A model generated the notes under the pieces. It was not told where the DNA came from, did not search any database, and saw only the letters and a list, made by a program, of their open reading frames with translations. DNA of 18,950 nt, from contig CAYRIF010000035.1 of NCBI GenBank assembly GCA_964424205.1, positions 1 through 18,950 of the forward strand, written 5' to 3'. This stretch comes from CAYRIF01 sp964424205. Lineage in GTDB: Bacteria > Bacteroidota > Bacteroidia > Cytophagales > Cyclobacteriaceae. Positions 16,375 through 18,950 of this stretch are shown here, piece by piece (the first letter of the stretch is position 1; every line of letters starts with the position of its first letter). The translations under genes were made by a program, and so were the position numbers.

Positions 16375-17132
16375 TAAAACGATTTAATAATATCTACAAA
16401 GTCACGGGACTTTAACGCTGCTCCGCCAATTAATCCGCCATCAACATCTGCCTTAGAAAATATTTCTTTGGCGTTGGAAGGTTTACAACTTCCTCCGTAG
16501 AGAATTGAGGTGTTTTCTGCTATCTCGCTTCCATATTTTGTGGCGATATGTTTTCTAATGGCTGCGTGCATTTCTTGCGCTTGTGCTGCCGAAGCGGTTA
16601 CCCCAGTGCCGATTGCCCAAATAGGTTCATAAGCGATTACCAGTTTGAAGTCAACAGCGCCCAAGTGAAAAAGGCTTTCGGTTAACTGATTGGTCACAAA
16701 AGAAAAGTGATTGCCACTTTCCCTAATTGCCAATGATTCGCCACAACAAAAGATAGGTATCAAATTATGTGCCAAAGCGGCATCTACTTTTTTAGAAAGC
16801 TGTTCATTGGTTTCATGAAAGTAGCCTCTTCTTTCGCTATGCCCTAAAATTACGTGTGTCGCACCAGTGGATTTTATCATTGTGGCAGAGGTTTCTCCAG
16901 TGTATGCACCAGCTTCATGTTCACTGCAAGTCTGCGCACTTAAAAATATATTGTTAGACCCATCTACCATTTTAGAAATGGCGGTCAGGTGAATAAAAGG
17001 TGATGCGATGATTATATGTACACCATCATTTACCTCGTCAGCGACCATATTTACAATTTCCGAGGTTAGTTTCAATCCTTCATTCAGGTCATTATTCATT
17101 TTCCAGTTTCCTGCAACAATATTTTTTCTCAT
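16374..17132 (-). CDS. tpiA: Triose-phosphate isomerase
   Basis: TpiA interconverts dihydroxyacetone phosphate and glyceraldehyde 3-phosphate in glycolysis and gluconeogenesis. The 252-residue protein is full length, with K11 in 'NWKMN', the electrophilic H98 in 'GHSERR', the catalytic base E169 in 'AYEPIWAIGTG' including loop 6, and the phosphate-binding 'YGGS' and 'GGLIGGAAL' segments. It is the first gene of the tpiA-DUF6150-prmA unit and is transcribed divergently from purB. A TAnnTTTG box lies 22 nt upstream of its ATG. Confidence 0.98.
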   Translation of the reverse strand: MRKNIVAGNWKMNNDLNEGLKLTSEIVNMVADEVNDGVHIIIASPFIHLTAISKMVDGSNNIFLSAQTCSEHEAGAYTGETSATMIKSTGATHVILGHSERRGYFHETNEQLSKKVDAALAHNLIPIFCCGESLAIRESGNHFSFVTNQLTESLFHLGAVDFKLVIAYEPIWAIGTGVTASAAQAQEMHAAIRKHIATKYGSEIAENTSILYGGSCKPSNAKEIFSKADVDGGLIGGAALKSRDFVDIIKSF

Positions 17133-17154
17133 GTTTTTTGTGTTTTGATTTTTT

Positions 17155-17162
17155 CAAAGATA
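17155..17162 (-). promoter_or_regulatory. Candidate -7 promoter box for tpiA
   Basis: The minus strand reads TATCTTTG, an exact TAnnTTTG match, 22 nt before the tpiA ATG. A clear -33 TTTG is not visible at the expected spacing, so confidence is moderate. Confidence 0.45.
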
Positions 17163-17214
17163 CGAATTTGTAATGAAGGGAGAGACCTACTAGGTTTATC
17201 TCCCTAAAAATAGC

Positions 17215-17222
17215 TATTTTTG
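17215..17222 (+). promoter_or_regulatory. Candidate -7 promoter box for purB
   Basis: The plus strand reads TATTTTTG, matching TAnnTTTG, 21 nt before the purB ATG. A partial -33-like GTTTA occurs about 16 nt upstream. The position mirrors the tpiA box on the other strand, leaving about 50 nt between them. Confidence 0.45.
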
Positions 17223-17243
17223 CTGTCTATATAAAAAGACATC

Positions 17244-18587
17244 ATGAAACTAAATCAACTTACCGCTATTTCCCCTGTCGATGGACGATATAGAGGAAAA
17301 ACACAACCATTGGCTCCCTATTTTTCTGAATTTGGGCTTATCAAATATCGGGTTCATGTAGAAATAGAATACTTCATCTGTTTGTGTGAGCTGCCGTTGC
17401 CACAGCTTTCTGATTTTGATATTTCCCTGTTTGGTGCACTAAGAAGCATTGCTAGTGATTTTTCGGAAAATGATGCCGCAGCCATTAAGGAGATTGAAAA
17501 AACCACCAACCATGATGTGAAAGCAGTAGAGTATTTTATCAAATCAAAGTTTGATGCGCTCGGAGTTACTGCTTACAAGGAGTTTATCCATTTTGGCTTG
17601 ACTTCTCAAGACATTAACAATACCGCAACGCCCTTACTAATAAAAGAAGCTGTTGAAAAAGAATACTTACCCTTTTTAAATGAGATTGTCAGTATTTTGA
17701 AAAATTTAGGAAATGGTTGGAAGGAAATTCCAATGCTTGCCAAAACACATGGACAGCCAGCATCACCTACCAAACTTGGAAAAGAAATTATGGTTTTTAC
17801 TGAGCGATTAGAAAAGCAAATGGAATTATTAAAAACCATCCCCTTCTCTGCAAAATTTGGTGGCGCAACAGGAAATTTCAATGCGCACCACGTGGCATAT
17901 CCAGACACTAACTGGGTGGCTTTTGGCAATACATTTGTTGAAAACTATTTAGGATTAGAACGTAGTCAAACTACCACGCAAATTGAACATTATGACAATC
18001 TTGCAGCGTTGTTTGATAATATAAAAAGAATTAACACCATCTTCATTGACTTGAGTCGTGACGTTTGGCAATATATTTCTATGGGATATTTTACCCAAAA
18101 AATAAAAGCCGGCGAGGTGGGTTCTTCTGCCATGCCACATAAAGTAAATCCAATTGACTTTGAAAATGCTGAAGGAAATTTAGGGTTTTCAAATGCGCTT
18201 TTTGAACACTTGTCTGGCAAACTGCCCATTTCAAGGTTGCAGCGTGACTTGACTGACTCTACCGTTTTGCGAAATGTGGGTGTGCCACTTGCGCATGTTA
18301 TGATTGCGTTTAGCGCTTTGAAAAAAGGATTGAACAAGTTGCAATTAAATGAAGCCGCCATACATCAAGACTTAGAGAATAATTGGGCAGTAGTTGCCGA
18401 AGCAATTCAAACCATTTTACGCAGAGCGGCATATCCAAATCCGTACGAGGCTTTAAAAGCCCTCACGCGGAAAAACGAAAAAATCACGCAACAAACCATG
18501 GCTGATTTTATTGATACCCTTGAAGTAAATGATGATATTAAAGATGAGTTAAGGGCTATTACTCCATTTAATTATACAGGGGTTTAA
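17244..18587 (+). CDS. purB: Adenylosuccinate lyase
   Basis: PurB cleaves SAICAR to AICAR and adenylosuccinate to AMP, releasing fumarate in both cases, in purine synthesis. The 447-residue product starts 'MKLNQLTAISPVDGRY', typical of the E. coli-type enzyme. It carries 'TSQD' (120-123), 'KTHGQPASPT' with H169 as the candidate catalytic His, and the fumarase/aspartase-superfamily signature 'GSSAMPHKVNP' at 293-303 with S295 in the mobile catalytic loop. Length fits the roughly 450-residue family. It stands alone on the plus strand, divergent from tpiA, and is followed by a hairpin-rich non-coding stretch. Confidence 0.98.
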   Translation: MKLNQLTAISPVDGRYRGKTQPLAPYFSEFGLIKYRVHVEIEYFICLCELPLPQLSDFDISLFGALRSIASDFSENDAAAIKEIEKTTNHDVKAVEYFIKSKFDALGVTAYKEFIHFGLTSQDINNTATPLLIKEAVEKEYLPFLNEIVSILKNLGNGWKEIPMLAKTHGQPASPTKLGKEIMVFTERLEKQMELLKTIPFSAKFGGATGNFNAHHVAYPDTNWVAFGNTFVENYLGLERSQTTTQIEHYDNLAALFDNIKRINTIFIDLSRDVWQYISMGYFTQKIKAGEVGSSAMPHKVNPIDFENAEGNLGFSNALFEHLSGKLPISRLQRDLTDSTVLRNVGVPLAHVMIAFSALKKGLNKLQLNEAAIHQDLENNWAVVAEAIQTILRRAAYPNPYEALKALTRKNEKITQQTMADFIDTLEVNDDIKDELRAITPFNYTGV

Positions 18588-18643
18588 GGCGTCCTATATA
18601 AACCAATTTGTTCTTCCCCTAGAAAAATTCCGCTTTACAGGTT

Positions 18644-18682
18644 CTGTATGTCATAGACTTGGCTAAGGAAAATGACATACGG
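18644..18682. repeat. Inverted repeat / stem-loop downstream of purB
   Basis: CTGTATGTCAT (18644-18654) pairs with ATGACATACGG (18672-18682): nine perfect base pairs, then one T·G wobble and one C-G pair, around a 17-nt loop. It starts 57 nt after the purB stop. There is no T-run directly after it, so a standard intrinsic terminator is doubtful. Confidence 0.6.
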
Positions 18683-18801
18683 TTATAGCATAAGTTTCCA
18701 CATTTCATGTTTTTGAGAAAATGCTCATATTTATTATTTCGAGGATACGAGAAATCTATTGCACAATGCATGTCCGCATAGTCTAGATCTCTCCGCTGGT
18801 G

Positions 18802-18816
18802 CGAGCATCGTGCTCG
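18802..18816. repeat. REP-like short hairpin
   Basis: CGAGCA-TCG-TGCTCG is a perfect 6-bp stem with a 3-nt loop in locally GC-rich sequence. A degenerate copy of the core, CGAGCA-aaa-TGCTta, occurs at 18928-18942. Compact hairpins of this kind are typical of REP or RAYT-mobilised elements; no transposase lies in the window. Confidence 0.55.
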
Positions 18817-18833
18817 TTCCAAACTTATAATAT

Positions 18834-18860
18834 ATCACAATAACTTCATTCTTTTGTGAT
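18834..18860. repeat. Inverted repeat, 7-bp arms
   Basis: ATCACAA (18834-18840) is the exact reverse complement of TTGTGAT (18854-18860), separated by 13 nt, in AT-rich DNA. Alone this could be chance; it is one of four inverted repeats within 310 nt. Confidence 0.4.
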
Positions 18861-18910
18861 GTGTCATGGTTTTGCTGCTTGTATATCTGCAAGGACCCGC
18901 CTATTCAGTC

Positions 18911-18950
18911 GGGCAGGCTATAAAGTACGAGCAAAATGCTTAGCCTGTCC
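18911..18950. repeat. Inverted repeat at window edge
   Basis: GGGCAGGCTA (18911-18920) pairs with TAGCCTGTCC (18941-18950) over 10 bp including one G·T wobble. The 20-nt loop contains a smaller AGCA-aaa-TGCT hairpin. The stem may continue past the window end. Confidence 0.5.

Larger units (their letters stand above)
18588..18950. other. Non-coding, hairpin-rich intergenic region, cut by window end
   Basis: No convincing gene is present in these 363 bases. The stretch holds inverted repeats at 18644-18682, 18802-18816, 18834-18860 and 18911-18950. The composition and the REP-like hairpin suggest a dispersed, non-autonomous repeat or a structured RNA. A short minus-strand frame (18619-18822) runs through the hairpins and looks spurious. 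Confidence 0.6.

Noticed and set aside
18619..18822. 67-residue minus-strand frame in the 3' intergenic region
   Set aside because: It runs through hairpin and REP-like sequence, has no recognisable domain and looks like a spurious frame over a repeat.
1..18950. CRISPR array, tRNA, rRNA, integrase or prophage genes
   Set aside because: No regularly spaced direct repeats, no cloverleaf or rRNA sequence and no phage or recombinase protein was recognised on either strand.

Overview
The window is AT-rich bacterial chromosome, most likely from a member of the Bacteroidota (Cytophagales-like). The evidence is the lack of strong Shine-Dalgarno sequences, several TAnnTTTG promoter boxes placed about 20 nt before start codons, secreted proteins whose signal peptides end in '..AQ', a DUF6150-like protein, and sugar-oxidation genes typical of aerobic members of that phylum. 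No phage, integrase, CRISPR array, rRNA or tRNA gene was seen.

Bases 1-6369 (+ strand) form a probable periplasmic sugar-oxidation cluster. It begins with a 5'-truncated multiheme cytochrome c carrying HEAT-like and TPR repeats. After 113 nt come a GMC-family FAD dehydrogenase with a C-x5-C-x3-C iron-sulfur motif, its gluconate-2-dehydrogenase subunit-3-like partner (Tat signal plus possible lipobox), a secreted ThuA-like protein, and a Tat-exported Gfo/Idh/MocA oxidoreductase. The last four genes are 5-22 nt apart, so they look like one operon. My inference is that the GMC enzyme oxidises a sugar or glycoside outside the cytoplasm (a 3-keto product is plausible), electrons leave through its Fe-S cluster to c-type hemes, and ThuA and the Gfo/Idh/MocA protein process the product. 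The substrate cannot be read from the sequence.

Bases 6371-17132 (- strand), in transcription order, hold tpiA, a small secreted DUF6150-like protein, prmA, a 1603-residue exported protein of unknown function, a lipoprotein with a lectin/glucanase-like C-terminal half, a secreted DUF922-like protein that seems to have lost its metal site, a HicB/HicA-type toxin-antitoxin pair, and radA. The first three genes overlap by one base (TAATG) at both junctions, as do hicB and hicA. radA converges on the Gfo/Idh/MocA gene with a single base between the two stop codons.

Bases 17244-18587 (+ strand) are purB, divergent from tpiA. The remaining 363 bases carry no credible gene but contain a series of inverted repeats, including a REP-like hairpin, and look like a structured or dispersed-repeat region cut by the window end.

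The least explained items are the cytochrome/Fe-S GMC/ThuA/Gfo module as a whole, the 1603-residue protein with its paired lipoprotein, the secreted protein embedded between tpiA and prmA, and the hairpin-rich 3' end.
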